Below, piece after piece: positions 1-7,189 of a stretch of DNA of 50,034 nt; within the stretch, counting starts at the first letter, position 1; each line of letters starts with the position of its first letter. The translations under genes and the position numbers were made by a program. Where the stretch lies: contig NZ_FMZJ01000023.1 of NCBI RefSeq assembly GCF_900101455.1, forward strand, positions 1 to 50,034, in the 5' to 3' direction. The notes under the pieces are model-generated. The model did not search any database, was not told the DNA's origin, and worked only from the letters and a program-made list of their open reading frames with translations. The DNA is from Sphingomonas sp. YR710. Lineage in GTDB: Bacteria; Pseudomonadota; Alphaproteobacteria; Sphingomonadales; Sphingomonadaceae.

Positions 1-82
1 CAAAGACTACCGGCATCAAGGTTCGCTATCGAAGGTTCTGACCCGCGCGGCACTGCAGATACGGAAATTCCCGTTTATGGGT

Positions 83-595
83 TTACGACCTAGTACCGAG
101 GTCCTTTTCCATCTGCCCGACGAGGTCGCGGGCGAAGGTCTTGAGGTCGGACATCTCCAGGGCGTCGTCGGGCGAGACGATGAACCGGAAATGATGCCGG
201 TCATCCTCGCACCGCGCTGCGAATGCCTGTCGATCGGCATCGTCCGTGCTGGGGCCGAACAGCCGGGCCTTCTCTCCGTCCCGGGTGACGCCCTCGCGGC
301 GCAGATAGCTGAGGTGGGTCGCCAGCGGCGCGCTCCGCCCGCCATGTCGCACGACTCGCGCCTTGACGACGGCGCCGCGCGAGCGGGAGGTGATGAGCCG
401 GTTGGCCTGCACCGATGCGCGCTGGCCCCGGCCAAACCGGGAGCGGTGGTTCGGCCCGATCTCTCCATTGCGAGAGACCGCCCCGCCGGCGCGCTGCGCT
501 GCGGCCAGCGCCTGCGCGATGAAGGGTCTTGCGCGCTGTGCGCTGGTCGAGCGGATGCGCCCTGGCCGGATGCGGAAATCGTGGTCGCCGCTCAT
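83..595 (-). pseudogene. Relaxase/mobilization nuclease (VirD2-like, DUF3363 family), N-terminal fragment
   Basis: The reading frame begins MSGDHDFRIRPGRIRS and continues with the basic N-terminal region and the segment HHFRFIVSPDDALEMSDLK that I recognise from alphaproteobacterial relaxases of the DUF3363 type. These nick oriT and pilot the strand during conjugation. Family members run to roughly 600 residues; this one matches only about 165, up to EKDLGT, and then reads RS and stop. Homology is lost near positions 93-98, before the HxH metal site of the relaxase domain, so the fragment cannot be catalytically active. Sequence left of the break (1-92) does not continue the gene and may be the end of another mobile element. 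I chose ATG at 595 over 613 because relatives start at the MSGD or MTDD position. It lies directly downstream of the candidate oriT. Confidence 0.8.
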
Positions 596-708
596 AGCCA
601 CGATCCCGCACATCGCGCGAAGGCGCTGATTTTCCCCAGAAATTGCAGAGGCCGCAGGCTGCGCCGATCAGGCGCGCCTCGCAAAATCGTCGCGTAACCC
701 TCTGAAAA

Positions 709-768
709 AACACGACCGAACCGAAGCGCGCATCGCGCCCCTTTATCCTGCCATCGTTCGGTCGTGTT
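709..768. other. oriT: Candidate origin of transfer (oriT) with IncP-type nick sequence
   Basis: A perfect 13-bp inverted repeat (AACACGACCGAAC at 709-721, GTTCGGTCGTGTT at 756-768) encloses a second short palindrome, GCGCG-cat-CGCGC at 726-738. Six bases after the inner palindrome is TTATCCTGCC; TATCCTG at 744-750 followed by C751 fits the IncP/MOBP nick consensus YATCCTG|Y exactly, which would place the nick between 750 and 751 on the plus strand. The site sits between the lytic transglycosylase and relaxase genes, where transfer origins of MOBP systems are commonly found. The repeats and the nick match are seen directly; the oriT function is inferred. Confidence 0.6.
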
Positions 769-839
769 GCCGTGCTTCCCCCTCAGCACACTCCTTGATG
801 CGCCGGGACACGCGAGACCTCGCCCCGGTCGACGCGGTG

Positions 840-1579
840 TCATCGCGGCCCTCCACCGTCGGGTCGCGGGATGAACAGGCCGGAAAATAGCGACGTGATC
901 GAGGACACGTCCCGCAGCGGACCCGCCGCCGGAGTGTCGTCAGAACGGCCCCCGGTCTGTACATGATCGGCAGAGGTCGTGCCGTCGGCGCGTGCGATGA
1001 ACAGCGGTGCGCGCGTCCACGCCAGCGGATCGGCGGTGGCAACCTTGATAGTTCCGGCGATCTCGCCGCCGCCACCGATAGGTGCAAGGGCTGCGACGTA
1101 AGCCGCGTTTCCGACGGCAACGCACGGCCGCCCGCAAGATATTCGTGGTAGCGACCGGGGCCGGCATTGTAGGCGGCGAGGAAGCCCGGCGAGCCGTAGC
1201 GGTCGAGCATTTCGCGCAAATAGGCTGTGCCTGCGAGGATGTTGTCGCGCGGGTCGTAGGGATCATTGCCGAGAGGCAAGTGGCTGCGCAGCGCCGCCCA
1301 CGTAGCGGGCATGATTTGCATGAGTCCCATCGCGCCCGCTCGGGAGGTAGCGCGAGCATCGCCAGTGCTTTCGACGCGGATGACAGCGCGAATCGAGGCC
1401 GCCGGAATGCCGAAGCGTTGCGAGGCTTCCGTGACATAGGCAGCAATCGGATCTGCGGGCTCGGTTCGCTCAACCGGCGTGCTCTGAGCCAAAGTCGCCA
1501 CGGGCAACCCCGCTGCGAAGAGCAGGCCGGAAAGGAGAGGGGTGGGGAAACTCCCGCGTGGTGGGTGAAGCGTGCGCAT
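840..1579 (-). pseudogene. Lytic transglycosylase of the conjugation module, frameshifted
   Basis: The protein has a signal peptide (about residues 1-31), then an SLT-type domain with the catalytic Glu70 in VIRVES, the GLMQIMPATW motif (85-94) and AAYNAGPGRY (135-144). Such enzymes open peptidoglycan for the conjugation channel in the periplasm. After Arg159 (near base 1102) the frame runs into an unrelated arginine-rich tail that stays open to 743. In the next frame the expected C-terminal region appears at once, AYVAALAPIGGGGEIAGTIK through GLFIPRPDGGGPR, and stops at 840. Loss of one base in the segment reading cgcggctta on the coding strand explains this. The catalytic domain is intact, so a truncated enzyme is possible. 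It follows DUF736 by 4 bp in the same operon. Confidence 0.82.
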
Positions 1580-1583
1580 GGCC

Positions 1584-1919
1584 TCAGCCCCGCTCGCCGC
1601 GCTTCGGCGGACGGTTCCAGTGAGGGCTCCAGGCCGTCTTGTCGTCGCCGGACTGGAACAGGTTGGCGCGCACGGGCTGCGCGAAAACGGGATCATCGAG
1701 GAGCAGCGAGACATAGTCGCCAGCCTTCTCACCGGTCCGTTTCCAGCCGGCGCCGATCTCGGGGCCATCTTCGTCGCCGAGATGGATGCGGTAGTCCGGC
1801 GCGTGTTCGGCGTCCGAAGGTTCCGCCGGAATGAGGGACAGCGCGGCGTCAAGGGTGAGCGTCCGGACGTGACCGGAAAAACCGAACTTCGTGCGCATGA
1901 ATTGACCGATCTGTGGCAT
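1584..1919 (-). CDS. DUF736 family protein
   Basis: This 111-residue protein begins MPQIGQFMRTKFGFSGHVRTLTLDAALSLIP and contains the DYRIHLGDEDGPEIGAGWKR and YVSLLLDDPVFAQPVRANLF segments typical of DUF736 proteins, which accompany conjugative elements of Alphaproteobacteria. Its biochemical role is not established. It lies between the TraF-type peptidase gene (45 bp upstream) and the lytic transglycosylase (4 bp downstream), so it is probably cotranscribed with both. A second, divergent DUF736 gene sits at 31489-31815. The Gly-Glu-Arg-Gly C-terminus and the complete length suggest it is intact. Confidence 0.88.
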   Translation of the reverse strand: MPQIGQFMRTKFGFSGHVRTLTLDAALSLIPAEPSDAEHAPDYRIHLGDEDGPEIGAGWKRTGEKAGDYVSLLLDDPVFAQPVRANLFQSGDDKTAWSPHWNRPPKRGERG

Positions 1920-1964
1920 CGGAAGGTTCCTTCTGCTGCTTGTGAGAAAGGTTCGGCGCGGCCC

Positions 1965-2510
1965 TCAACGTGTTCGAGCACGCCATTTGAAATGGCCGCT
2001 GTGGTCTTCGTCGGTCCACACCGGCATCGCGCGGCCAATGATCGAGCTGGTGGGAATGGGACCGAAGTAACGGCCGTCGAGGCTGTCGCGGACGGACCAG
2101 TTCATGAGGAAGATCTCGTTGCGTGCGACGCGCCGGCAGCCCCGCCAGACGGGCAGATCACGGCCGAGCCGGTCCCGCCGCAGCGCCTCGCCCATCGTGA
2201 TGCCATTGACGGTGATGCGCGTGTCCGTTCGGCAAACCTGCTGCCCCGGAAGACCGGCCATGTGCTTCAGCAGCGGGACACCGCGCGGCAGGTAGCCGCG
2301 CTCGGCCAGTAACTTTGCGAGCGGTTCGGGAGCGGCAACGGCGACCAAGTCTCTGATGTCGAGCGTCGGTGCCTTATCGACCGAATAAAGCCCGATCGGC
2401 GTGCTGGCCGAGGCGTTCCAGATCAGCTTCGGCGTGATGGGGATGAACGACAATCCGCCGATCAGCATCACGGCGAAATTCGTTGTCATGATATAGCCGA
2501 AGCGGGTCAT
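1965..2510 (-). CDS. traF: TraF-type S26 family conjugative signal peptidase
   Basis: This 181-residue protein has one N-terminal membrane segment (about 9-26), followed by NASASTPIGLY, the S-x-P-x-G signature of S26 peptidases with nucleophile Ser36, and PLLKHMAGLPGQ, which carries the probable general-base Lys82. Members of the TraF subfamily mature or cyclise the conjugative pilin in the periplasm. The conserved end, NWSVRDSLDGRYFGPIPTSSIIGRAMPVW, is present, so the enzyme appears whole. ATG at 2510 overlaps the DUF2840 stop codon (ATGA), which indicates translational coupling; longer upstream starts in this frame would run inside DUF2840. Confidence 0.9.
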   Translation of the reverse strand: MTRFGYIMTTNFAVMLIGGLSFIPITPKLIWNASASTPIGLYSVDKAPTLDIRDLVAVAAPEPLAKLLAERGYLPRGVPLLKHMAGLPGQQVCRTDTRITVNGITMGEALRRDRLGRDLPVWRGCRRVARNEIFLMNWSVRDSLDGRYFGPIPTSSIIGRAMPVWTDEDHSGHFKWRARTR

Positions 2511-3028
2511 GGCTCGGCATTCCTGCGCTTCAGAAATGCTCGATGCTGTTCGGGCGTGTAGGCGCGCGGCGCGTGACCTGCCGTAAGGCGGTTGTGGATG
2601 TGCCGCCAATGGTCGGGCGAGACCGTCGCCGGATCGATGTTGATCGCCTCGATGGCATCGATGATTCGGAAGACCTGCTCCACCTTCGGCCAGCCTTCGA
2701 GCTTGAGCAGGATGTCGCCGCCCGGGCGCACGAACGGCAGCGTCTGATAGGGTTCGTGCGGTGAGACCGCGCGCACGATGTCGATGTGCGAGACGATCGT
2801 GCCGAAGTCGTTGGAGGCCCAGCGCACGAACGCAAAGACGCTGCCTGGTCGGTAGGAGAGGGTGCGCCGCCGGCGATCCAATATCTGGTCGTGAACGGCG
2901 TGCCCGAACCGGATCCAATTTTCGATCTTCTTCTCCATCCATGTAAGTTCGACATGCGTCAGATGGTCGGACGCGAGCGCGGACGGAAACGGGCCGCTAC
3001 GCACGCGCGAGGTCGCCGTGCCGGTCAT
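2507..3028 (-). CDS. DUF2840 domain-containing protein
   Basis: This 173-residue protein carries the DUF2840 hallmarks THVELTWMEKKIENWIRFG, SYRPGSVFAFVRWASNDFGT and LPFVRPGGDILLKLEGWPKV. The family is a constant member of sphingomonad and rhizobial conjugative backbones and lies next to TraF; its function is unknown. Start and stop overlap the neighbouring genes by 4 bp on both sides (ribbon-helix-helix gene upstream, traF downstream), so the three are translationally coupled. Length and ends match the family as I know it. Confidence 0.88.
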   Translation of the reverse strand: MTGTATSRVRSGPFPSALASDHLTHVELTWMEKKIENWIRFGHAVHDQILDRRRRTLSYRPGSVFAFVRWASNDFGTIVSHIDIVRAVSPHEPYQTLPFVRPGGDILLKLEGWPKVEQVFRIIDAIEAINIDPATVSPDHWRHIHNRLTAGHAPRAYTPEQHRAFLKRRNAEP

Positions 3029-3279
3029 GATGGGTCTCCTTCGGTAGTGGGAAATTCGCGCGCGAGCAGATCGCGCAGCATGTCGGCGACAGTGATGCCG
3101 CGCCGGAATGCAGCGATTTTGATGCGTCCGCGCAATTCGGAGGTGATGTCGATGGTCAGTCGGGCCGAGAATATGGCGGTGTCCGGGTCGCGCGCGGGTG
3201 GTGTGCCGGATGACTTGATCCAGTGTTCGGCGTCGCCGGGCCGGGCGGCGAAGCCAGGTTTCCGAGACGGCCCGGTCAT
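3025..3279 (-). CDS. Ribbon-helix-helix protein next to ParA (probable partition partner or repressor)
   Basis: This 84-residue protein has a disordered N-terminus and a C-terminal segment, FSARLTIDITSELRGRIKIAAFRRGITVADMLRDLLAREF, that looks like a ribbon-helix-helix DNA-binding fold (beta strand, then two amphipathic helices). Small proteins of this kind beside ParA act as centromere-binding protein and autorepressor in type Ib-like partition systems. The gene overlaps the parA stop codon by 4 bp and the DUF2840 start by 4 bp. Its site may be the perfect palindrome at 3978-3996. The RHH fold is inferred from sequence pattern. Confidence 0.75.
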   Translation of the reverse strand: MTGPSRKPGFAARPGDAEHWIKSSGTPPARDPDTAIFSARLTIDITSELRGRIKIAAFRRGITVADMLRDLLAREFPTTEGDPS

Positions 3280-3914
3280 CGTCCGAGCCTCTCGACCTCG
3301 GCGCACAGCGCGGCGATTTCGCGCGCGGCCGGGCTGTTGTCGTCGACCTCCGACACGAGGCGTCCGGACCGCGCCGTATCGGCGAAGGCGACGCGCTGGC
3401 CGATGCTGGTTGCCAGCACCGGGGGATCGTGATCGGCGAGCGTCTCGGCAGTTTCGCGGGCGATGATCGTTCGCGCGCCGCATCGGTTCAGAACGAAGCG
3501 GGCCATGAGCTGCGGCCGATAGATCCGTGCCTCGCCGAGCAGCGCCAGCATCTCGGCCGAGGCCCAGCCGTCGAATGGCGATGGCTGCACCGGGATCAGG
3601 ACGAGATCGGCGGCGAGCAATGCGGACCGCATCAGCCCGGCAACGCGGGGCGGCCCGTCGATGACGATGTGATCGGCGTCGCGCGCCAGTTCGGGCGCTT
3701 CGCGGTGGAGCGTGTCGCGCGCAAGGCCGACGACACCGAACAGCCGCGGCAAGCGCTCGCGGGCGCGTTGCTGCGACCAGTCGAGCGCGGAGCCTTGCGG
3801 GTCGGCGTCGATAATAATGACGCGCTGGCCACGCCTCGCCCATTCGCCGGCAAGGTGCAGGGCGAGCGTCGTCTTGCCGACACCGCCCTTCTGGTTGAGG
3901 AGCGCGACGATCAT
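3276..3914 (-). CDS. parA: ParA-type partition ATPase
   Basis: This 212-residue protein starts MIVALLNQKGGVGKTTLALH, which holds the deviant Walker A box with Lys9 and Lys14. IIIDADPQGSALDW (A' motif) and HIVIDGPPRV (Walker B) follow. It is a short ParA/MinD-type ATPase without an N-terminal HTH, as in type Ib partition systems, where it moves plasmid copies over the nucleoid. It lies just downstream of the candidate origin and palindrome and is coupled by ATGA to the ribbon-helix-helix gene. All motifs are present, so I expect it to be active. Confidence 0.92.
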   Translation of the reverse strand: MIVALLNQKGGVGKTTLALHLAGEWARRGQRVIIIDADPQGSALDWSQQRARERLPRLFGVVGLARDTLHREAPELARDADHIVIDGPPRVAGLMRSALLAADLVLIPVQPSPFDGWASAEMLALLGEARIYRPQLMARFVLNRCGARTIIARETAETLADHDPPVLATSIGQRVAFADTARSGRLVSEVDDNSPAAREIAALCAEVERLGR

Positions 3915-3977
3915 GACGCGCTCCCGGCCGCGGGCCGATGGTTATCTGCAGGCGCGCAAGAAGCGGCGTCCGTTAGA

Positions 3978-3996
3978 AGAATTCCGTAGGAATTCT
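3978..3996. promoter_or_regulatory. Perfect palindrome upstream of parA (operator or centromere candidate)
   Basis: AGAATTCC and GGAATTCT form perfect 8-bp arms around GTA, ending 64 bp upstream of the parA start codon. Position and symmetry suit a binding site for the ribbon-helix-helix or ParA autorepressor, or part of a partition centromere. There is only one clear copy, whereas centromeres often have several. Confidence 0.45.
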
Positions 3997-4056
3997 GGTT
4001 AGAGACGTTACTGGCGCTGCAAGCTTTTGATTTGGCGCGTTGAATCGCCGATTCCG

Positions 4057-4122
4057 GTCCTCGATAGCACGAGGATCGGGTCCCCGATGGCACGATAGAG
4101 GCTGTCCCTGATAGCATGGGGC
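4057..4122. repeat. Three imperfect 23-24-bp repeats next to repA (candidate iterons)
   Basis: Three copies are spaced 23 and 24 bp apart: GGTCCTCGATAGCACGAG, GGTCCCCGATGGCACGAT and TGTCCCTGATAGCATGGG. They share the core TCCYYGATRGCAY, where the GAT begins at 4063, 4086 and 4110. Even spacing of about two helical turns directly after the initiator gene is the usual layout of RepA-binding iterons. A DnaA-box-like TTTATCCCCA follows at about 4132, within the end of repA. The repeats are seen directly; the origin role is inferred. Confidence 0.55.
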
Positions 4123-4125
4123 AAT

Positions 4126-5004
4126 TCACAGTTTATCCCCAGGGCGAGTGTTAGAACGACGACGTCGCGGCACGTCGAACGGCGCCGGATCGATCGGGGC
4201 GAAGAAAAGGCGATCGGGGCCGCTGATCGGCCGCTCGATGGTCAGGCGGTAGCCGGGCAGCGCCTGGCGGCGGACGATGTCGCGCAGATCGTAGGCGAAG
4301 TGCTTGAGCGGAGAGAGCGAGCCTGACTTGGCGTGGAGGTAGATGAAGTCGAAGCTCCAGCCCAACTCCTGGCGGCCGCCATGCTTGCGTACGAGCCGGT
4401 AGAGCCAGCGCTCCAGGCCGCCCGTGAGATCGAAATAGGCGCGGTCGATCGTCAGCACGAGCGCGTCGTCAAGGACGGCGGCGTAGAACCAGTCGGGCAG
4501 GATCAACTCGAGGCCAATGGGCCGTCCTCGGCTGTCCGCTTTCTCCTTCCACTCATTGATCCAAGAGAAGCGGTGCATCCGCCGCTCGGTGGGCTGGCGG
4601 ATCGATGTGGCGACCGTGGTTGACTGTAGCCGGTCGAGCGCGGCTTTGAGGCGATCATAGTCGCGTGAGCCCACGCCGCGGCCGATGAAGTTCAGCATCT
4701 CATACGGTGTGGTACCCATGAGCCGCGACGGGCGCAGGCCGGCGTCCCGCGCCTCGACGATCTGGGAGGCTGCCCAGATCAGCACGTCGGCGTCCCATAT
4801 GGTCGCCATGCCATGCTCGGGGACGGCTTCGACCCGAATGACGATCGAGCCCGCCTTGAAATCGATCGGCGCGAGGCGCTTCGACTTGGCGAGTGAGAAG
4901 AACGGGTAGGCCATGAGGTCCTGTGCATCTCGCGGCGCGAGGTCGCCGCGCAGCGCCCGGAAAAGATCGAGCTGCTCGCGTTCGGCGTTGTCGCGGGACG
5001 ACAT
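4126..5004 (-). CDS. repA: Replication initiator protein A (RepA family)
   Basis: This 292-residue protein matches the RPA-type initiators of alphaproteobacterial plasmids and elements. Supporting segments are AYPFFSLAKSKRLAPIDF, IWDADVLIWAASQIVEA, RLKAALDRLQSTTVATSIR, YFDLTGGLERWLYRLVRKH and FAYDLRDIVRRQALPGYRL. These proteins bind iterons and start replication, so the element probably replicates autonomously at least for a time. Downstream come the candidate iterons and parA. Start ATG 5004 follows the HTH gene by 11 bp. No truncation is visible. Confidence 0.92.
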   Translation of the reverse strand: MSSRDNAEREQLDLFRALRGDLAPRDAQDLMAYPFFSLAKSKRLAPIDFKAGSIVIRVEAVPEHGMATIWDADVLIWAASQIVEARDAGLRPSRLMGTTPYEMLNFIGRGVGSRDYDRLKAALDRLQSTTVATSIRQPTERRMHRFSWINEWKEKADSRGRPIGLELILPDWFYAAVLDDALVLTIDRAYFDLTGGLERWLYRLVRKHGGRQELGWSFDFIYLHAKSGSLSPLKHFAYDLRDIVRRQALPGYRLTIERPISGPDRLFFAPIDPAPFDVPRRRRSNTRPGDKL

Positions 5005-5015
5005 GTCGGCCCGTT

Positions 5016-5297
5016 TCAGCGCGCGTGGCGGCCGGCCTGCACCGGCTGCGTCGACTCACGGCGCTTGGCGGGAAGGACGGTGCCGCGCGGATCCGACGTT
5101 GACGTGACGGCGCCCCGATCGGCCCAAGCCTGTAGGTCGTCGATCGCGTAGACAACACGGCCGCCGAGCTTGCGATACGCAGGGCCGGTGCCATAGGTCC
5201 GATGCTTTTCCAGCGTTCGACCGGAAAGCCCCAGGAAACGGGCAGCCTCCGGGGTGCGTAGAAAGCGCGGCGGCAAAGCGGCGAGGTGGGCGGACAT
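5016..5297 (-). CDS. AlpA/excisionase-like helix-turn-helix protein
   Basis: This 93-residue protein has a winged HTH_17-type segment, RFLRTPEAARFLGLSGRTLEKHRTYGTGPAYRKLGGRVVYAIDDLQAWAD, as found in AlpA and MerR-like excisionases and element regulators. It is the first gene of the repA operon and presumably regulates replication or excision. ATG 5297 has a GGAGG ribosome site 8 bases upstream (cggaggcccgatc), so I prefer it to upstream starts. The C-terminal 30 residues are basic and probably disordered. Confidence 0.85.
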   Translation of the reverse strand: MSAHLAALPPRFLRTPEAARFLGLSGRTLEKHRTYGTGPAYRKLGGRVVYAIDDLQAWADRGAVTSTSDPRGTVLPAKRRESTQPVQAGRHAR

Positions 5298-5919
5298 GAT
5301 CGGGCCTCCGAGGCGTTCGTTGAGGCCGCTGCCAATCAGCGGCGGGCGAAGGCCAAGGTGGCGAAGAGCTACTGTCTGGGGGGATGGTGAAGATGGCCGG
5401 GGCTTTTTCACACCCCTATGCATCTCGGTGTATATGTAGAGAAAGCTCAATAAACACGTAGCAGGCAAACGTCCAACTAACGCCCGGTACGGCCAATCTC
5501 TCAGATGGCAGAGCGTTATTCGACGCTATTTGCGGGTCGAGGGCATCCCGAATCCAACATTTGACTTGATGGACGGTTGGCCCAGATCGAGGCGAGGTTG
5601 GGAATTTTTGGTCGGTCGGCGGCCGTGGCGCAGGCGGCACGTTTTCGGGGCATGCCGGACCAGCCGTTGATCACAGAATCGACCCGAAGCAGCCCTTTTT
5701 TCGTGACGGAAGGCGAGTCGAAAAGGAGCGGGTGGTTAAGCCGGTGCGCTGACGCCCGAGCCTTGCCTCCGTCTCGACCCACGACTTTGGTCAGCGATCA
5801 ATCGGCACTGACGGTTTACCACTTCCCGGATCGCCGATCTGGATCCGCGACTGCACCGTTACGACGCCAGCGTCGGCGACGTTCGCGTGGATGGGCCGTT
5901 CGGCTAACGGCAACAGTGC
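5298..5919. other. Gene-free segment between backbone and cargo
   Basis: I see no convincing gene here. The part next to 5297 should hold the promoter of the HTH-repA-parA operon. Short open frames on both strands lack family signatures and ribosome sites. The sequence is less GC-rich around 5400-5560. This is where the backbone ends and the cargo begins, so an insertion junction probably lies here, but no terminal repeat was identified. Confidence 0.5.
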
Positions 5920-6996
5920 TCATGGCCGGATCGCCACCTTGAGCACGCCGTCGCGCTGATGACCGAACAGGTCATAAGCCGTCTCGATGTCGTCGAGACC
6001 GAAATGGTGGGTGACGAGGGTGCTCGTGTCGACACGCCCGCTCGCCACCGTCGCCATCAGCCGGCGCATCCGCTCCTTGCCGCCGGGGCAAAGCGTGGTG
6101 ACGATGCGATGGTCGCCAAGTCCGGCGGCAAAGGCATCGAGCGGGATACTAAGATCCTCAGAATAGACGCCGAGCGAGGAGAGCGTCCCGCCGGGTCGGA
6201 TCGAGCGCAGCGCCCATTCGAAGGTCTGCTGCCTGCCGAGTGCCTCGATCGCGACGTCGGTGCCGCGCCCGCGAGTGATCTTCATGATCGCCGAAACCGG
6301 ATCTTCCCGCGTGAAGTCGACAACATGATCAGCACCCATCCTGCGCGAGATCGCAGCGCGCTCGGGAACCGACTCGACCGCGATGATTTCCGCTGCCCCC
6401 ATCAGCCGGGCGCCTGCCGTGGCACATAGCCCGATCGGCCCCTGCGCGAATATCACGACCGTGTCGCCGATACGGATCTTGCCGGCCTCGGCACCACCGA
6501 AGCCTGTGGAAAGGATGTCGGGGCACATCAGCACCTGCTCGTCACTGAGCCCATCGGGAATCGGCGCCAGATTCGCTATCGCGTCGGGAACGAGCAGATA
6601 TTCGGCCTGTGCGCCGTCGATCGTATTGCCGAAGCGCCATCCGCCGATCGCCTTGAAACCATGCGGGGTGTCGCGACCGCATTGCGAATGGCAACCATCG
6701 AGCGAGGCATTGGACCAGCCCGATGGCGTGATCGCGCCCGCGATCACGCGCTGTCCTTCCTGATAGCCGGCAACGGCCGAACCTAGCTTCTCGATCACGC
6801 CGACCGGCTCGTGGCCGATGGTGAGGCCGGAGGCGACCGGATATTCGCCCTTGAGGATATGAATATCGGTCCCGCATATCGTGGTCGTGGTGATGCGGAT
6901 AAGCGCGTCGAGCGGGCCCACCGCGGGGATGGGCTTCTCGCCGAGCACGATTCGTCCGGGTTCGAGAAAGATCGCTGCGCGCATCTTGTCGGCCAT
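5920..6996 (-). CDS. Zinc-dependent alcohol dehydrogenase (MDR family)
   Basis: This 358-residue medium-chain dehydrogenase carries catalytic-zinc ligands Cys41 (CGTD), His62-Glu63 (GHEP) and Asp160 (CPDIL). The pattern resembles secondary-alcohol dehydrogenases of the Clostridium/Thermoanaerobacter type, which lack the four-cysteine structural zinc site, as this protein also appears to. A Rossmann motif, FAQGPIGL (183-190), binds NAD(P). It should interconvert alcohols and aldehydes or ketones in the cytoplasm and reoxidise or generate reduced cofactor. The AAGGAG ribosome site upstream of ATG 6996 is strong. A conserved element at 7042-7065 lies 46 bp upstream. The exact substrate cannot be told. 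Confidence 0.9.
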   Translation of the reverse strand: MADKMRAAIFLEPGRIVLGEKPIPAVGPLDALIRITTTTICGTDIHILKGEYPVASGLTIGHEPVGVIEKLGSAVAGYQEGQRVIAGAITPSGWSNASLDGCHSQCGRDTPHGFKAIGGWRFGNTIDGAQAEYLLVPDAIANLAPIPDGLSDEQVLMCPDILSTGFGGAEAGKIRIGDTVVIFAQGPIGLCATAGARLMGAAEIIAVESVPERAAISRRMGADHVVDFTREDPVSAIMKITRGRGTDVAIEALGRQQTFEWALRSIRPGGTLSSLGVYSEDLSIPLDAFAAGLGDHRIVTTLCPGGKERMRRLMATVASGRVDTSTLVTHHFGLDDIETAYDLFGHQRDGVLKVAIRP

Positions 6997-7041
6997 GGCT
7001 TGCTCCTTCGTCGCGTTCGGCTTTGCACCCTGATGCGCGAA

Positions 7042-7065
7042 GCGGCGTTACGGAATGTTCCGGAT
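7042..7065 (-). promoter_or_regulatory. Conserved upstream element containing ACATTCCGTAACG
   Basis: On the coding strand of the alcohol dehydrogenase gene the element carries ACATTCCGTAACG plus matching flanks. An almost identical block sits at 41400-41423, 51 bp upstream of the cytochrome b gene, against 46 bp here. Over 24 aligned positions I count four differences. Here the flank also makes CGGAA-TG-TTCCG symmetry. It is a promoter or activator-site candidate for an unknown regulator. Confidence 0.5.
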
Positions 7066-7189
7066 AGGATCAGGCCAACGATCAGCATGGGCTGGAGATC
7101 CTCGCTGGGCATTCGAATCTAGGGGATATCCACGATAGGATCGGCTGACCAAGCCCCCTAGCCCGAGTGCTCGGAACAGGATGTCGGTA

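Noticed and set aside
1-92. Possible Tn3-type terminal repeat (ACGGAAATTCCCG and TAAACCC-like sequence)
   Set aside because: I could not match it confidently to a known terminal repeat, and only one end is in the window.
77-697. A 206-codon plus-strand frame over the relaxase fragment
   Set aside because: It is antisense to a recognised relaxase N-terminus and shows no family pattern.
5577-5942. A 121-codon plus-strand frame in the backbone/cargo gap
   Set aside because: Its end overlaps the alcohol dehydrogenase gene and its composition looks like noncoding shadow.
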